Below, piece by piece: positions 34,465-45,310 of a stretch of DNA of 64,000 nt. This stretch comes from Burkholderiales bacterium (GTDB taxonomy: Bacteria; Pseudomonadota; Gammaproteobacteria; Burkholderiales; SG8-39). Location of the stretch: assembly GCA_026417035.1 (NCBI GenBank), contig JAOAEA010000007.1:20058-84057 (forward strand). The letters are read 5' to 3'. The notes beneath the pieces were generated by a model. It worked only from the letters and a program-made list of their open reading frames with translations, was not told the DNA's origin and ran no database searches. The position numbers and the translations under genes are program-made. Position 1 is the first letter of the stretch. Every line of letters starts with the position of its first letter.

Positions 34465-37400
34465 CTAGCGCCGGAAGGTGATCTGCGGCAGCGCCCCGCT
34501 CACCGAGAAGCTCGCGCGCGACACGCCGCCCTGCGGCGACTTCATCTCCGCCGCGACCTTGCCGGTCACGGCCTTGCCGCCCTCGACGTCGAGCGCGCCC
34601 GACGCCGAGAGCACGCCGGCACCGAGGCGCAGGTTGCGCAGCGCGACCCGGCCCGCGTCGATCTGGCCCTGGCCGGAGAGCTCGTTGAAGGCGGTGCCGC
34701 CGTCCTTGCTCGCGCCAGTCTGGAGCATGCGGGCGAAATCGATGTTCGCGAGCTGGCCCTTCTGCACGGTGAAGTTGCCTTCGAGCCGCGCGCTGTCGAA
34801 GAGCTTTTCGGGCGCGGCGGCGCTCATCGCGAACGTGCCCTGCGCCAGCACCCGGCCGGCGCCGAAGAGCTGCGGCACGAGCACCGTCGCGTCCGCCTGC
34901 CGCAGGTCGGCATCGCCCTCGAGCGTCCAGCCGTTCGCCCAGCCGAGGCGGGCGCGGCCCCGCACCACGCCATCCCAGATCCGTCCGTCGAACTCGGTGA
35001 GCACGAGCTCGCCCGGCGCGACCTCGCCCTTGCCGCCGAAATCGGCGAGCACCAGAGAGGAGCCGAACGGAACGCGCAGCGACGCGACCGTGAGCTCGAT
35101 GGCGGCCCGGCCCGGACGCGGCTGGACGTCAGCCAGGATCTTTTTGTCGGGCGTGGCGAGCGTGAGCTTCTGCACCGCGCCGTTCGCCGCCAGCGTCGCC
35201 GTCGCCTCCAGCGTCGGCAGCTCGATGCCCGGGAGGGCGAGCTTCACATCGTGCGCGACGATGCGCTCGACCGCGAGGTCGGCGGAACCCGGCGGCTTCG
35301 CCCATAGAATCCCCCCCAGGCCCGCCGGCGAGACGGTGACGCCCGAGAGCTCGAGGGTCCTGAACGTGCGGGCCTCGCCGAACATCGTCCCGAGCTCCGG
35401 GTGCGCCTTCACCGACGCGATGCGCACCGCCTGGTCGGCGCCGACGACGACGTTCTCGAAGCGGACCGCGGGCGTCGGCAGGACCGAGAAGCCCGCGCTC
35501 TGGATCTTCACCGGCGCACCGAACTTGGCGCTCGCCAGCCGCTCGTAGAACGCGGTGTCGAGCGACAGGAACTGCAGCGCGACCGCCCCGGCGACGAGCG
35601 CGGCCACGAGGCCGATGCCGATGAACTTCCCGAGCCCGCTTCCGCCGCGCCGCCGCCCCGACGACACCGGCTCCGCGCGACGTGGGGACTCGGCCTCGGC
35701 GCGGGCTTCGGCTTCCGCCTGCTCGCGGGCGCGCTCTTCCTTGCGCGCACGCGCGGCCGCCTCGGCCTCGGCCTTCGCCCGCGCGCGCTCTTCCTCGCGC
35801 GCCTTGCGGTCCGCTTCGTGGCGCGCCTTTTCCTCGGCCTCGCGCCGCGCGCGCTCCTCGGCTTCCTGTCGTGCGCGCGCCTCGGCCTCGGCGTGGCGCT
35901 GCGCTTCGGCCTCCGCCCGCGCGCGCTCCTCGGCCTCGCGGCGGGCGCGATCGTCCGCCTCGCGCTTCGCACGCTCTGCCGCTTCGCGCTTCGCCCGCTC
36001 CCTCGCCTCGGCCTCGCGCCGGGATCGCTCCTCGGCCTCGCGCCGCGCGCTCTCCTCGGCCCGACGGCGCGCGCCCTCCTCTTCGGCGCGCTGCTTCGCC
36101 TCGGCCGCGGCGAGCTCCGCCGGGCTCGGGCCCTGCGAGGCCCGGTCGATCTCCGCCTGGAGCTCGCGCCGGATCCGTTCCTCGGACTCGCGCCGCTCGC
36201 GCTCCTCGGCCTCGCGCCGCGCCTTCTCCGCGGCTTCGCGCCGGGCCTTCTCCTCGGCCTCGAGCCGCGCGGTCTCCTCGGCAATGCGCCGGGCCTTCTC
36301 CTCGGCAGCGCGCCGGGCCTTCTCCTCGGCTTCGCGCCGCGCCCGTTCCTTCTCCTCGGCTTCGCGCCGCGCCTTTTCCTCGGCCTCCCGCCTGGCTCTT
36401 TCTTCGGCTTCGCGCCTGGCCCGCTCCTCGGCTTCGCGCTTCGCTCTCTCCTCGGCTTCGCGGCGCGCTCTTTCTTCGGCTTCGCGCTGGGCCTTCTCCT
36501 CGGCGATGCGCCGGGCTTTCTCTTCGGCCTCGCGCCGGGCTTTCTCTTCGGCCTCGCGCCGGGCTTTCTCCTCGGCTTCGCGCCGCGCCCTGGCCTCGGC
36601 GTCCTGGCGTTGCTTCTCCTCCGCCGCGCGCGCCTTCTCGGCCGCGTCGCGCCGGGCACGCTCCTCGGCCCGCCGGACTTCGTCCTCGAGCTCGCGGCGC
36701 AGCGCCTCTTCCTTCTCGCGCTTCGCGCGCTCCGCGGCCTCCGCCTGCGCGCGGGCCTCGGCCTCGCGCTTCGCTTTCTCCTCGGCTTCGCGCCGCGCCC
36801 GCTCGTCGGCTTCCCGCTTGGCCCTTTCTTCGGCTTCGCGCCTGGCCCGCTCCTCGGCTTCGCGCTTCGCTTTCTCCTCGGCTTCGCGCTTCGCTTTCTC
36901 CTCGGCTTCGCGCTTCGCCTTTTCCTCGGCTTGCTTGCGGGCGCGCTCCTCGGCCTCGAGGCGCTTGCGTTCCTCGGCCTCGCGCTTCGCCCTCTCTTCG
37001 GCCTCGCGCTTCGCCTTCGCGGCAGCTTCCGCCTTCGCCTTCGCTTCGGCCTTGGCCTTCGCCTCCGCTTCGGCCCGGGCCTTCGCTTCGGCCGCGGCCC
37101 GCGCCTTGGCTTCGGCCTCGGCCCGCGCCTTCGCTTCGGCCTGCTCGCGCTCGCGCGCGGCGGCGACCTGGCGCGCGACCTCTTCGACCTCGGCGGTGTC
37201 GGGCGTGCCTTTCCCGGGACCCGACTGGCTGATGATCGCGGTGAAATCGAGGTCCACGTCCTCCTGCACGCTCGGCAGCTGCGAGGGCGGCGAAACGCTC
37301 ACGGGCGCCGTGACGAACTCGCGCACGAAGCCTTCGCGCAGCAGGCGCGTCATCGCTTCGAGGAGCTTCGGCTCGGAGAACTTGTCGAGCTTCTGGTGGA

Positions 37401-37530
37401 CGTCGCCGACCGTGGCCTTGCCGTCGATCTGCGAGAGCACGTTGCGGATGTCGCGCGGGAGGAGGCTCGTCTTCCCGGTGACCTCCATGAGGCCCTTGGC
37501 AGTCTTCGTGAGTACCGTTCTTCTGTCCAT
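34465..37530 (-). CDS. Protein with N-terminal winged-helix-like domain, giant charged helix, membrane anchor and AsmA-like domain
   Basis: This 1021-residue protein has four parts. Residues 1-75 ([19 protein letters not shown]...[10 protein letters not shown]) form a small helical, winged-helix-like domain. Residues 122-613 are an E/K/R/A-rich, mostly 8-residue repeat (A-K/R-REAEE-K/R), with one Gly/Pro break near 463 (SQGPSP). It resembles a TolA-like or single-alpha-helix domain. A membrane segment ([20 protein letters not shown]) lies near 633-655. The last 366 residues resemble AsmA-family periplasmic domains. Predicted topology is N-in, C-out. I know no characterised protein with this layout. 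It is divergent from a c-di-GMP phosphodiesterase gene. Confidence 0.82.
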   Translation of the reverse strand: MDRRTVLTKTAKGLMEVTGKTSLLPRDIRNVLSQIDGKATVGDVHQKLDKFSEPKLLEAMTRLLREGFVREFVTAPVSVSPPSQLPSVQEDVDLDFTAIISQSGPGKGTPDTAEVEEVARQVAAAREREQAEAKARAEAEAKARAAAEAKARAEAEAKAKAEAKAKAEAAAKAKREAEERAKREAEERKRLEAEERARKQAEEKAKREAEEKAKREAEEKAKREAEERARREAEERAKREADERARREAEEKAKREAEARAQAEAAERAKREKEEALRRELEDEVRRAEERARRDAAEKARAAEEKQRQDAEARARREAEEKARREAEEKARREAEEKARRIAEEKAQREAEERARREAEERAKREAEERARREAEERARREAEEKARREAEEKERARREAEEKARRAAEEKARRIAEETARLEAEEKARREAAEKARREAEERERRESEERIRRELQAEIDRASQGPSPAELAAAEAKQRAEEEGARRRAEESARREAEERSRREAEARERAKREAAERAKREADDRARREAEERARAEAEAQRHAEAEARARQEAEERARREAEEKARHEADRKAREEERARAKAEAEAAARARKEERAREQAEAEARAEAESPRRAEPVSSGRRRGGSGLGKFIGIGLVAALVAGAVALQFLSLDTAFYERLASAKFGAPVKIQSAGFSVLPTPAVRFENVVVGADQAVRIASVKAHPELGTMFGEARTFRTLELSGVTVSPAGLGGILWAKPPGSADLAVERIVAHDVKLALPGIELPTLEATATLAANGAVQKLTLATPDKKILADVQPRPGRAAIELTVASLRVPFGSSLVLADFGGKGEVAPGELVLTEFDGRIWDGVVRGRARLGWANGWTLEGDADLRQADATVLVPQLFGAGRVLAQGTFAMSAAAPEKLFDSARLEGNFTVQKGQLANIDFARMLQTGASKDGGTAFNELSGQGQIDAGRVALRNLRLGAGVLSASGALDVEGGKAVTGKVAAEMKSPQGGVSRASFSVSGALPQITFRR
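35690..37165 (-). repeat. Internal coding repeat, 24-nt period, encoding A-[KR]-REAEE-[KR]
   Basis: The DNA encoding the charged helix is made of degenerate 24-base units (typically CTCCTCGGC-TTCGCGC-type on the plus strand) repeated dozens of times with occasional 16- or 18-base variants. The repeats create long open frames in the other five frames (724 aa and 1117 aa on the plus strand), which are artefacts. Such an array is prone to length change by recombination. Confidence 0.85.
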
Positions 37531-37729
37531 CGTGTTCCGGCGTGCGGGGCGGGCTCCAGCGATCGCGAATGCTAACACCGCGGGGCACCGCGGGCCGTGC
37601 AATAGTGCCCTTGCGCGGCAGACCCTGACGAGGCGCGGCAGATCGCGGGCAGCCGGCCGGGCACGATCCGTGCTGACGTTTGCGGTCGGAAGGCGCGACC
37701 GCCTCCCGCTCACGCGGAAAAATTCACAC

Positions 37730-38908
37730 ATGGACATCCGCTCGCTCAGCCTGATGGTCGTCGAGGACCAGGCGGTGCAACGCCAGGTCGCCGTCGGCAT
37801 GTTGCGCAGCCTCGGCGTCTCCGCGATCCACGAGGCCGCCGATGGCTACCAGGCGCTCGACGCGCTGCGCGCGGCGCCCGAGTCGCCCGACGTGATCGTC
37901 TGCGACCTGCGGATGCCCGGGATGGACGGCATCGAGTTCATCCGCCACCTCGGCGAGTCCAAGTCGGCCTCGTCGATCATCCTCGCGAGCGCGCTGGACC
38001 CGACGCTTCTCTCCTCCGTCGAAGCGATGGCGCGCGCCCAGGGTCTCTCGGTGCTCGGAACGATCCCGAAGCCGCTCTCGCGCGACCGCCTCGGCGAGCT
38101 CCTGGGGCGCTTCGAGCGCCCGGACCTCCTCGGTCCCAACGCCGGGCAACCGCGGGCGAGCGCGAACGAGCTCGAGGAGGCGATCGCCGACGGGCAGATC
38201 GTCGCCTACTTCCAGCCGAAGCTGCACGTCGAGGACGGGACGATCGCGGGCGCCGAGGCGCTCGCGCGCTGGCACCATCCGCGGCGCGGCGTGGTCGGCC
38301 CGGGCGAATTCATCCCGCTCGCCGAGGAGTGCGGGCTCATCGACGCGCTCACCTGGGTGATGCTCGAGCAGTCGATGGACGAGCTGAACACCTGGCGGCG
38401 CGCCGGACAGGACTGGGCCGTGTCGGTGAACCTGTCGCTGCCCTATCTCGAATACAACGGCGCGGCCGACCGCATCGCGGGGCTCGCCGAGCGGCACGGC
38501 GTCGACCCGCGCCACGTCGTCCTGGAGATCACCGAGAGCCTCGCCTCGGCCAACCTCGCGCCGGTGCTCGGCAACGTCGCGCGGCTGCGCATGAAGGGCT
38601 TCGGCGTCGCGATCGACGACTACGGCACCGGCTACTCGTCGCTCAAGCAGCTCGCGTCGATCCCGTTCACCGAGCTCAAGGTGGACCAGACCTTCGTCCA
38701 CAACGCCAAGGGCAACCGGCAGCGCGAGGCGATCCTCGCCTCGAGCGTGGAGTTGGCGCGGCGGCTGCAGCTCGTGTCGGTGGCCGAGGGTGTCGAGACT
38801 CAGTCGGACCTGTCGGTTCTCGAAACGCTCGGCTGCGACCTGGTCCAGGGGTTCCTGTTCGCGCGGCCGATGGCGGCGCCCGACTTCGCGGCCTGGGCCG
38901 AGATCTGA
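37730..38908 (+). CDS. Response regulator with EAL domain (c-di-GMP phosphodiesterase)
   Basis: Residues 1-130 are a receiver domain with the acidic pair in MVVEDQ, phospho-acceptor in [13 protein letters not shown] and conserved lysine in GTIPKPLS. Residues 150-392 are an EAL domain with EALARWHHP, the metal-binding VNLSLPYLE and [24 protein letters not shown] and VAEGVET. All catalytic residues are there, so active hydrolysis of cyclic di-GMP is expected. No cognate histidine kinase lies next to it. It is divergent from the giant-helix/AsmA protein gene across a 199-bp shared region. Confidence 0.93.
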   Translation: MDIRSLSLMVVEDQAVQRQVAVGMLRSLGVSAIHEAADGYQALDALRAAPESPDVIVCDLRMPGMDGIEFIRHLGESKSASSIILASALDPTLLSSVEAMARAQGLSVLGTIPKPLSRDRLGELLGRFERPDLLGPNAGQPRASANELEEAIADGQIVAYFQPKLHVEDGTIAGAEALARWHHPRRGVVGPGEFIPLAEECGLIDALTWVMLEQSMDELNTWRRAGQDWAVSVNLSLPYLEYNGAADRIAGLAERHGVDPRHVVLEITESLASANLAPVLGNVARLRMKGFGVAIDDYGTGYSSLKQLASIPFTELKVDQTFVHNAKGNRQREAILASSVELARRLQLVSVAEGVETQSDLSVLETLGCDLVQGFLFARPMAAPDFAAWAEI

Positions 38909-38919
38909 GCGGAACTATT

Positions 38920-41900
38920 TCACGCCTCGCCCGGCGCGCCGCAGCCGCCTCCGCCGGGCGTCTCGATCACGAACACGTCGCCCGGCTGCATCGCGGCGCG
39001 ATCGGCGCCTTCGAGCACCACGACCGTCCCGTCCGCGCGCTCGATGGAGTTGCGGCCCGGCTTGCCGGGCAGCCCGCCCGCGATCCCGTAAGGCGGCACG
39101 CGCCGGTGGCCTGACAGGATCGCCGCGGTCATCGGCTCGAGGAAGCGGATGCGCCGCACCACGCCGTCGCCGCCGCGCCACCGCCCCGCGCCGCCCGAGC
39201 CGCGCCGGATCGCGAAGCGCTCGAGCACGACCGGAAACCGCCACTCGAGCACCTCCGGGTCGGTGAGCCGCGTGTTGGTCATGTGCGTGTGTACCGCGTC
39301 GGTGCCGGCGAAGCCGCCCCCGGCGATGCCCCGCGCCGGGTCCAGGAGGCCCGCGCCCGAGCCGCCACAGATGGTCTCGTAGTACTGGTAGCGGTCGTTG
39401 CCGAAAGTGAAGTTGTTCATCGTCCCCTGCGCGCCGGCCATCACGCCGAGCGCGCCGTAGAGCGCGTCGGTGATGGCCTGCGACGTCTCGACATTGCCCG
39501 CGACGACCGCCGCCGGATACCGCGGCCGCAGCATCGAGCCCTCCGGGATCGCGACCTCGAGGGGCGCCAGGCATCCCTCGTTGAGCGGAATGTCGTCGTC
39601 GACGAGCGTGCGGAACACGTACAGCACCGCCGCCATGGTCACGGCTGCCGGCGCGTTGAAGTTGTTGGCGAGCTCGCCCGACGTGCCGGTGAAGTCGATG
39701 CGGGCCGAGCGTGCGGCGCGGTCGATCGCGATCCTCACGCGCACGACCGCGCCGTGGTCCATCGCGTAGGCGAACTCGCCGTCGCGCAGCACCCCGATCA
39801 CCCGCCGCACCGCCTCCTCGGCGTTCGCCTGCACGTGACGCATGTAAGCGTGCACGACCGGCAGCCCGAACAGGGCCACCATGCGCCTGAGCTCCTGCAC
39901 GCCCTTCTCGTTGGCGGCGACCTGGGCGCGCAGGTCGGCGAGGTTTTGCGCGACGTTGCGCGCCGGATGCGGTCCGGAGGCGAGCAGCGCCGCCATCTCC
40001 GCCTCGCGGAACCGGCCCTCCTCCACCAGGAGGAAGTCGTCGATCAGCACGCCTTCTTCCTCCACCACGCGGCTGTCGGGCGGCATCGAGCCGGGCGTGA
40101 TGCCGCCGATGTCGGCGTGGTGCCCGCGCGAGCCGACCCAGAAGAGGATGTCCCGTCCCGCCTCGTCGAAGACCGGCGTGACGACGGTCACGTCCGGGAG
40201 GTGCGTGCCGCCGTTGTAGGGCGCGTTCAGCACATAGACGTTGCCGGGCCGGATGCGCCCGCGGTTTTCGCGGATGACGGTCCGCACCGACTCGCCCATC
40301 GAGCCGAGGTGCACCGGGAGGTGCGGGGCGTTCGCGACCAGGTTCCCGCCGGCGTCGAAGACCGCGCACGAGAAGTCGAGCCGCTCCTTGATGTTCACGG
40401 AGTGGGCGGTGTTGGCGAGCCGCACGCCCATCTGCTCGGCGATCGCCATGAAGAGGTTGTTGAAGATCTCGAGCATCACCGGGTCGGCGCTCGTGCCGAC
40501 GGCGACGCGCCGCGGACGCGACGCCACGCGCTCGAGCACGAGGTGCCCGAGGTCCGTGACGGTGGCGCCCCAGCCGGGCTCGATCACCGTGGTCGCGTTC
40601 GCCTCGGCGATGATCGCCGGGCCCTCGACCGCGACGCCCCGGGCGAGCGCGTCGCGGCGGAAGAGCGGCGCATCGTGCCAGCGGCCGCCCGAGTACATCC
40701 GCACCCGCGCCGCCGGCCGGTGCTCGCGCCGCAAATCGGCAGGCCGCTCGGCCGGCGCGTCGGAGGCGCCGGTCGCCTCGACCGAGACCGCCTCGACCAC
40801 GAGCGGCTTGTCCGGCATCAGGAACGAGTAGCGCTGCCGGTACGCGGCCGCGAAGGCCTCGCGCATCGCCGGCACCGTGTCGAGCGGCACGACGAGCGGC
40901 ACGTCGGTGCCTTCGTAGCGGATGTGCGCGCGTCGCGCCACCCGGATCCGCTCCGGCGGCACGCCCTGCGCGACGAGCTCGGCGCGCGCGGCGATCGCGA
41001 GCGCTTCGGCGCGCTCCTCGAGCGCACGGCGCACGCTGTCGTCGAGACGCTTCTCGATCGACGCCTCGCGCATCGCGACGCGGTCGGCGAGCCCGATGCC
41101 GTACGCCGAGAGCACGCCGGCGAGCGGGTGGATGAAGATGCGCGTCATCCCGAGCTCGTCGGCGACCTTGCAGGCGTGTTGGCCGGCCGCGCCGCCGAAG
41201 CAGCAGAGCGTGTAGCGCGTGACGTCGTGCCCGCGCTGCACCGAGATGTGCTTGATCGCGTTCGCCATGTTCGCCACCGCGATGTCCACGAAGCCCTCGG
41301 CCACGGCTTCGGGCGGCCGCTCGTCCCCGGTGGCGCGGCGGATCTCGGCGGCCAGCGCGGCGAACTTCTCGCGCACGGTCCCGGCGTCGAGCGGCTCGTC
41401 GCCCGCGGGCCCGAAGACGCGCGGGAAGAAGTCGGGCTGAATCTTGCCGAGCATGACGTTCGCGTCGGTGACCGCGAGCGGCCCGCCGCGGCGGTAGCAC
41501 GCCGGCCCGGGGTTGGCGCCGGCCGAATCGGGCCCGACGCGGTAGCGGGAGCCGTCGAAGGCGAGGATCGAGCCGCCGCCCGCCGCGACCGTGTGGATCG
41601 ACATCATCGGGGCGCGCATGCGCACGCCGGCGACCAGCGTCTCGAACTCGCGCTCGAGCTCGCCCGCGAAGTGGGAGACGTCGGTCGAGGTGCCGCCCAT
41701 GTCGAAGCCGATGATGCGATCGAACCCCGCGGTGGCCGCCGCGCGCGCGGCGCCGACGACGCCGCCCGCAGGCCCGGAGAGGACCGAGTCCTTGCCCTGG
41801 AAGCGGCGGGCGTCCGCGAGCCCGCCGTTCGACTGCATGAAGAGGAGCCGCACGCCGGGGAGCTCCGCGGCAACCTCGTCGACGTAGCGGCGCAGGATCG

Positions 41901-42549
41901 GCGAGAGGTAGGCATCCGCCACCGTGGTGTCGCCGCGGGAGACGAGCTTCATCAGCGGGCTCACCTCGTGCGACGCCGACACCTGCGTGAACCCGATCGC
42001 GCGCGCCGCGGCGGCGAGCGCCGCCTCGTGCCGCGGGTAGCGGTAGCCGTGCATCAGGACCACCGCCACCGAGCGGAAGCCCTCGTCCCAGGCCGCCTGC
42101 AGATCGCGCCGCGCCGATTCGAGGTCGAGCGGGACGAGCACGTCGCCGCGGGCGTCCACGCGCTCGTCCACCTCGACCACCTTCGCATAGAGCATCTCCG
42201 GCAGCACGATGCGGCGGGCGAAGAGGTGCGGCCGGTTCTGGTAGCCGATGCGCAGGGCGTCGGCGAAACCGCGCGTGACGAAGAGCACCGTCGGCTCGCC
42301 CTTGCGCTCGAGGAGCGCATTGGTGGCCACCGTCGTGCCCATCTTCACCGCTTCGATCCCGCCGACCGGAATCGGCTCGTCATGCGCGACGCCCATGAGC
42401 TCGCGGATCGCCGCGATCGCGGCGTCCCGGTAGCGCTCCGGGTTCTCCGAAAGCAGCTTGTGCGTGACGAGCGCGCCGTCGGGGCGCAGCGCCACGACGT
42501 CGGTGAACGTCCCGCCGCGGTCGATCCAGAACTGCCAGCGGCCCGCCAT
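38920..42549 (-). CDS. 5-Oxoprolinase / hydantoinase A-B fusion
   Basis: This 1209-residue single chain contains a HyuA part ([13 protein letters not shown] at the N-terminus, [10 protein letters not shown], and [10 protein letters not shown]) and from about residue 680 a HyuB part ([45 protein letters not shown]). Fused proteins of this length are mostly ATP-dependent 5-oxoprolinases, which open 5-oxoproline to glutamate; other hydantoin-type substrates are possible. I start at the ATG at 42549 ([13 protein letters not shown]). It is convergent with the EAL gene and divergent from a 2-hydroxyglutarate oxidase-like gene. Confidence 0.92.
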   Translation of the reverse strand: MAGRWQFWIDRGGTFTDVVALRPDGALVTHKLLSENPERYRDAAIAAIRELMGVAHDEPIPVGGIEAVKMGTTVATNALLERKGEPTVLFVTRGFADALRIGYQNRPHLFARRIVLPEMLYAKVVEVDERVDARGDVLVPLDLESARRDLQAAWDEGFRSVAVVLMHGYRYPRHEAALAAAARAIGFTQVSASHEVSPLMKLVSRGDTTVADAYLSPILRRYVDEVAAELPGVRLLFMQSNGGLADARRFQGKDSVLSGPAGGVVGAARAAATAGFDRIIGFDMGGTSTDVSHFAGELEREFETLVAGVRMRAPMMSIHTVAAGGGSILAFDGSRYRVGPDSAGANPGPACYRRGGPLAVTDANVMLGKIQPDFFPRVFGPAGDEPLDAGTVREKFAALAAEIRRATGDERPPEAVAEGFVDIAVANMANAIKHISVQRGHDVTRYTLCCFGGAAGQHACKVADELGMTRIFIHPLAGVLSAYGIGLADRVAMREASIEKRLDDSVRRALEERAEALAIAARAELVAQGVPPERIRVARRAHIRYEGTDVPLVVPLDTVPAMREAFAAAYRQRYSFLMPDKPLVVEAVSVEATGASDAPAERPADLRREHRPAARVRMYSGGRWHDAPLFRRDALARGVAVEGPAIIAEANATTVIEPGWGATVTDLGHLVLERVASRPRRVAVGTSADPVMLEIFNNLFMAIAEQMGVRLANTAHSVNIKERLDFSCAVFDAGGNLVANAPHLPVHLGSMGESVRTVIRENRGRIRPGNVYVLNAPYNGGTHLPDVTVVTPVFDEAGRDILFWVGSRGHHADIGGITPGSMPPDSRVVEEEGVLIDDFLLVEEGRFREAEMAALLASGPHPARNVAQNLADLRAQVAANEKGVQELRRMVALFGLPVVHAYMRHVQANAEEAVRRVIGVLRDGEFAYAMDHGAVVRVRIAIDRAARSARIDFTGTSGELANNFNAPAAVTMAAVLYVFRTLVDDDIPLNEGCLAPLEVAIPEGSMLRPRYPAAVVAGNVETSQAITDALYGALGVMAGAQGTMNNFTFGNDRYQYYETICGGSGAGLLDPARGIAGGGFAGTDAVHTHMTNTRLTDPEVLEWRFPVVLERFAIRRGSGGAGRWRGGDGVVRRIRFLEPMTAAILSGHRRVPPYGIAGGLPGKPGRNSIERADGTVVVLEGADRAAMQPGDVFVIETPGGGGCGAPGEA

Positions 42550-42628
42550 GTCGTGGGTGGAAGAGTCCGGCCGCCCGAGTATATCCTCGGCGCATGCCGG
42601 GCCCCGCCACCGCTTCGCCGAACGCAGG

Positions 42629-43735
42629 ATGAGCGTCGAGACGCTGGATGCGGTGGTCATCGGCGCCGGTGTGGTGGGCCTCGCCGTGGCGCGCGCGCTC
42701 GCTTACGCCGGCCGCGAGGTGGTGGTGCTCGAGGCCGCGGGCGCGATCGGCACCGGCACGAGCTCGCGCAACTCCGAGGTGATCCACGCGGGGATCTATT
42801 ACCCGCCCGGCTCGCTCAAGGCGCGCCTGTGCGTGGCGGGCAAGCACGCCCTCTACCGCTATTGCGCCGAGCGTGGCGTGCCGTTCGCGAACTGCGGCAA
42901 GCTCATCGTCGCGACCAGCCCGGAGCAACTCCCCGATCTCGAACGGCTCCGCGCGCAGGCCGAGGCGAACGGCGTTCGCGACCTCGCGCGTCTCGCGAGC
43001 GCTGAGGCAGCGTCGCTCGAGCCCGCGGTGCGCTGCGTGGGAGCGCTCCACTCGCCTTCGACGGGCATCGTCGACAGCCACGCGCTGATGCTCGCGCTCG
43101 CCGCGGACGCCGAGAGCGCGGGCGCGGCCATCGTCTTCATGAGCCCGGTGGAAGGCGGCGCGGCCGGTCCGCAGGGGATCGAACTCGCCGTGGGTGGTGC
43201 CGAGCCGGTGCGCGTGCGCGCCCGCTCGGTCGTGAACAGCGCCGGCCTCGATGCGCCCCGCGTCGCCCGGTCGATCACGGGGATCCCGCCCGAGACGATC
43301 CCGCCCGCCTACTTCTGCAAGGGCAACTACTACACGCTCGCGGGCCGCTCCCCGTTCTCGCGGCTCGTCTACCCCGTGCCCGAATCCGCCGGGCTCGGCG
43401 TGCACGTCACCATCGACCTCGCGGGGCAGGCGCGCTTCGGCCCCGATGTCGAGTGGGTCGATGCGATCGATTACGACGTGGACCCGCGGCGCGCGGATGC
43501 GTTCTACGCCGCCATCCGGCGCTATTGGCCGGATCTGCCCGACGGAGCGCTCGCCCCGGGCTACGCCGGCATCCGCCCGAAGATCCACGCGCCCGGCGAG
43601 CCGGCGCGCGACTTCCTCGTCCAGGGACCCCGCGAGCACGGCGTCCCCGGGCTGGTGAACCTCTTCGGGATCGAGTCCCCCGGGCTGACGGCGAGCCTCG
43701 CGATCGGCGAGCACGTGGCGCGGCTGCTCGCCTGA
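42629..43735 (+). CDS. FAD-dependent L-2-hydroxyglutarate oxidase/dehydrogenase-like protein
   Basis: This DAO-family flavoprotein has 368 residues. The dinucleotide motif [16 protein letters not shown] is near the N-terminus, followed by the characteristic [25 protein letters not shown]. The latter stretch and [12 protein letters not shown] match the L-2-hydroxyglutarate oxidase (LhgO) and L-2-hydroxyglutarate dehydrogenase family. It would oxidise L-2-hydroxyglutarate to 2-oxoglutarate, passing electrons to quinone or oxygen. It lies between the 5-oxoprolinase and a TRAP transporter. Confidence 0.9.
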   Translation: MSVETLDAVVIGAGVVGLAVARALAYAGREVVVLEAAGAIGTGTSSRNSEVIHAGIYYPPGSLKARLCVAGKHALYRYCAERGVPFANCGKLIVATSPEQLPDLERLRAQAEANGVRDLARLASAEAASLEPAVRCVGALHSPSTGIVDSHALMLALAADAESAGAAIVFMSPVEGGAAGPQGIELAVGGAEPVRVRARSVVNSAGLDAPRVARSITGIPPETIPPAYFCKGNYYTLAGRSPFSRLVYPVPESAGLGVHVTIDLAGQARFGPDVEWVDAIDYDVDPRRADAFYAAIRRYWPDLPDGALAPGYAGIRPKIHAPGEPARDFLVQGPREHGVPGLVNLFGIESPGLTASLAIGEHVARLLA

Positions 43736-43816
43736 GGACGCGGCGCGCATTGTGCCCCGTGGGGAATTTCGCTACGCTAGGCGCGCCTTTCCCGGCCGAA
43801 CCGAGGAGACCCCGAA

Positions 43817-44779
43817 ATGAAACTGCGCGCGCTCGTCGCCGCCGTCGCGCTCGCCGCCGGCGCGGCCCAGGCCCAGACGAAGTGGGACCTGCCGACCGCC
43901 TACCCCGCGACCAACTTCCACACCGAGAACATCCAGCAGTTCGCCAACGACGTCGACAAGGCCACCGGCGGCAAGCTCAAGATCACGGTGCACCCGGGCG
44001 CCTCGCTCTTCAAGGCGCCGGAGATCAAGCGCGCGGTCCAGGGCGGCCAGGCCCAGGCCGGCGAGATCCTGCTCGTCAACTTCTCGAACGAGGACCCGGT
44101 TTACGGCGTGGACGGCATTCCCTTCCTCGCCACGAGCTACGCCGAGGCGAGGAAGCTCTACGGCGCGCAGAAGAAGCAGCTCGAGGACCGCCTCGCCAAG
44201 CAGGGGATGATGCTGCTCTTCTCCGTGCCCTGGCCGCCGCAGGGCATCTATTCCAAGAAACCGCTCGCCAGCGTCGCCGACATGAAGGGCCTCAAGTGGC
44301 GCGCCTACAGCCCGCAGACCTCGCGCATCGGCGAGCTCGTCGGCGCGCAACCCGCGACCATCCAGGCCGCGGAGGTGCCGCAGGCCTTCGCCACGGGCGT
44401 GATCGACTCGCAGGTCACCTCGGGCGCGACCGGCTACGACACCAAGGCGTGGGAATACGTCAAGAACTACTACGACACGCAGGCCTGGCTGCCCAAGAAC
44501 GCCGTCATCGTCAACAAGAAGGCGTTCGACGCGCTCGACAAGGCGACGCAGGACGCGCTCCTCAAAGCCGCCGCCGAGGCCGAGGCCCGGGGCTGGAAGG
44601 TCTCCGAGGAGAAGAACGCCTGGTACCTCGGCGAGCTCGCCAAGAACGGCATGAACGTCGCGAAGCCGAGCCCGGAGCTCGCCGGGGGGCTCAAGAAGGT
44701 GGGCGACACCATGTTGAACGAGTGGCTCGAGAAGGCGGGGCCGGACGGCAAGGCGATCGTCGACGCCTACCGCAAGTAA
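43817..44779 (+). CDS. TRAP transporter substrate-binding protein DctP
   Basis: This 320-residue protein has a signal peptide (LRALVAAVALAAGAAQAQ) and DctP-fold sequence: LPTAYPATNFHTENIQQFANDV, then GVDGIPFLATSYAEARKLY, MKGLKWRAYSPQTSRIGELVGAQPA and AEVPQAFATGVIDSQV. The conserved arginine in KWRAY normally pairs with a substrate carboxylate, so an organic acid is expected. GAGGAGACCCCGAA precedes the start. It begins the dctP-dctQ-dctM set; neighbouring genes make 5-oxoproline or 2-hydroxyglutarate-like acids reasonable guesses. Confidence 0.94.
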   Translation: MKLRALVAAVALAAGAAQAQTKWDLPTAYPATNFHTENIQQFANDVDKATGGKLKITVHPGASLFKAPEIKRAVQGGQAQAGEILLVNFSNEDPVYGVDGIPFLATSYAEARKLYGAQKKQLEDRLAKQGMMLLFSVPWPPQGIYSKKPLASVADMKGLKWRAYSPQTSRIGELVGAQPATIQAAEVPQAFATGVIDSQVTSGATGYDTKAWEYVKNYYDTQAWLPKNAVIVNKKAFDALDKATQDALLKAAAEAEARGWKVSEEKNAWYLGELAKNGMNVAKPSPELAGGLKKVGDTMLNEWLEKAGPDGKAIVDAYRK

Positions 44780-44788
44780 GCCCGGCGC

Positions 44789-45307
44789 ATGCGCCGCTGG
44801 CTCGACCGCCTCTACGACGCCGCCGGCATCCTGGCGGCGTTTTTCATGGTGGCGACGCTCGCCTGGGTGCTCGTCGGCATCGCCGGCCGCACGTTCCACT
44901 TCTACGTGCGCGGCACCGACGCCTACGCGGGCTACAGCATGGCGGCGGCCGGCTTCCTCGCGCTCGCCTACACGCTGCGCAAGGGCGAGCACATCCGCGT
45001 GACCCTGCTCCTGCAGCACGTCGGACGGCGCTGGGCGCGCGCGCTCGAGCTGTGGAGCCACGGCGTCGGCGTCCTCGTCTGCGCCCTCCTCGCCTTCTAT
45101 TCGGCGAAGCTCGCCTGGCAGTCCTACACCTTCCACGACATCTCGACCGGCAACGACGCCACGCCGCTCTGGATCCCGCAGCTCGCCATGGCCCTCGGCA
45201 CCGCCGTGCTCCTCGTCGCGATGGGGGACGAGTTCGTGCGCCTTCTCGCACGCAAGCGGCTCGACGGCCACCCCCCGAACGCGCAAGAGCCGATGCGGAT
45301 GGAGTGA
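44789..45307 (+). CDS. TRAP transporter small permease DctQ
   Basis: This 172-residue membrane protein has four hydrophobic segments. It begins MRRWLDRLYDAAGILAAFFMVATLAWVLVGIAGR and has the DctQ-typical EHIRVTLLLQHV after GFLALAYTLRKG. It starts 9 bases after dctP and ends 3 bases before dctM, so one operon is clear. It forms the membrane complex with DctM. Confidence 0.92.
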   Translation: MRRWLDRLYDAAGILAAFFMVATLAWVLVGIAGRTFHFYVRGTDAYAGYSMAAAGFLALAYTLRKGEHIRVTLLLQHVGRRWARALELWSHGVGVLVCALLAFYSAKLAWQSYTFHDISTGNDATPLWIPQLAMALGTAVLLVAMGDEFVRLLARKRLDGHPPNAQEPMRME

Positions 45308-45310
45308 GCC

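Noticed and set aside
30456-34481. 1341-aa plus-strand ORF antisense to purL
   Set aside because: No domain is visible, and purL on the other strand is complete with all catalytic motifs.
35690-37165. CRISPR-like or mobile tandem repeat
   Set aside because: The repeats are in-frame coding units of a protein without unique spacers, so neither a CRISPR array nor a mobile element.
35401-37575. 724-aa plus-strand ORF rich in Leu, Gly and Phe (LLGFAPRP repeats)
   Set aside because: It is antisense to the charged-helix repeat and arises because the 24-base repeat lacks stops in all frames.
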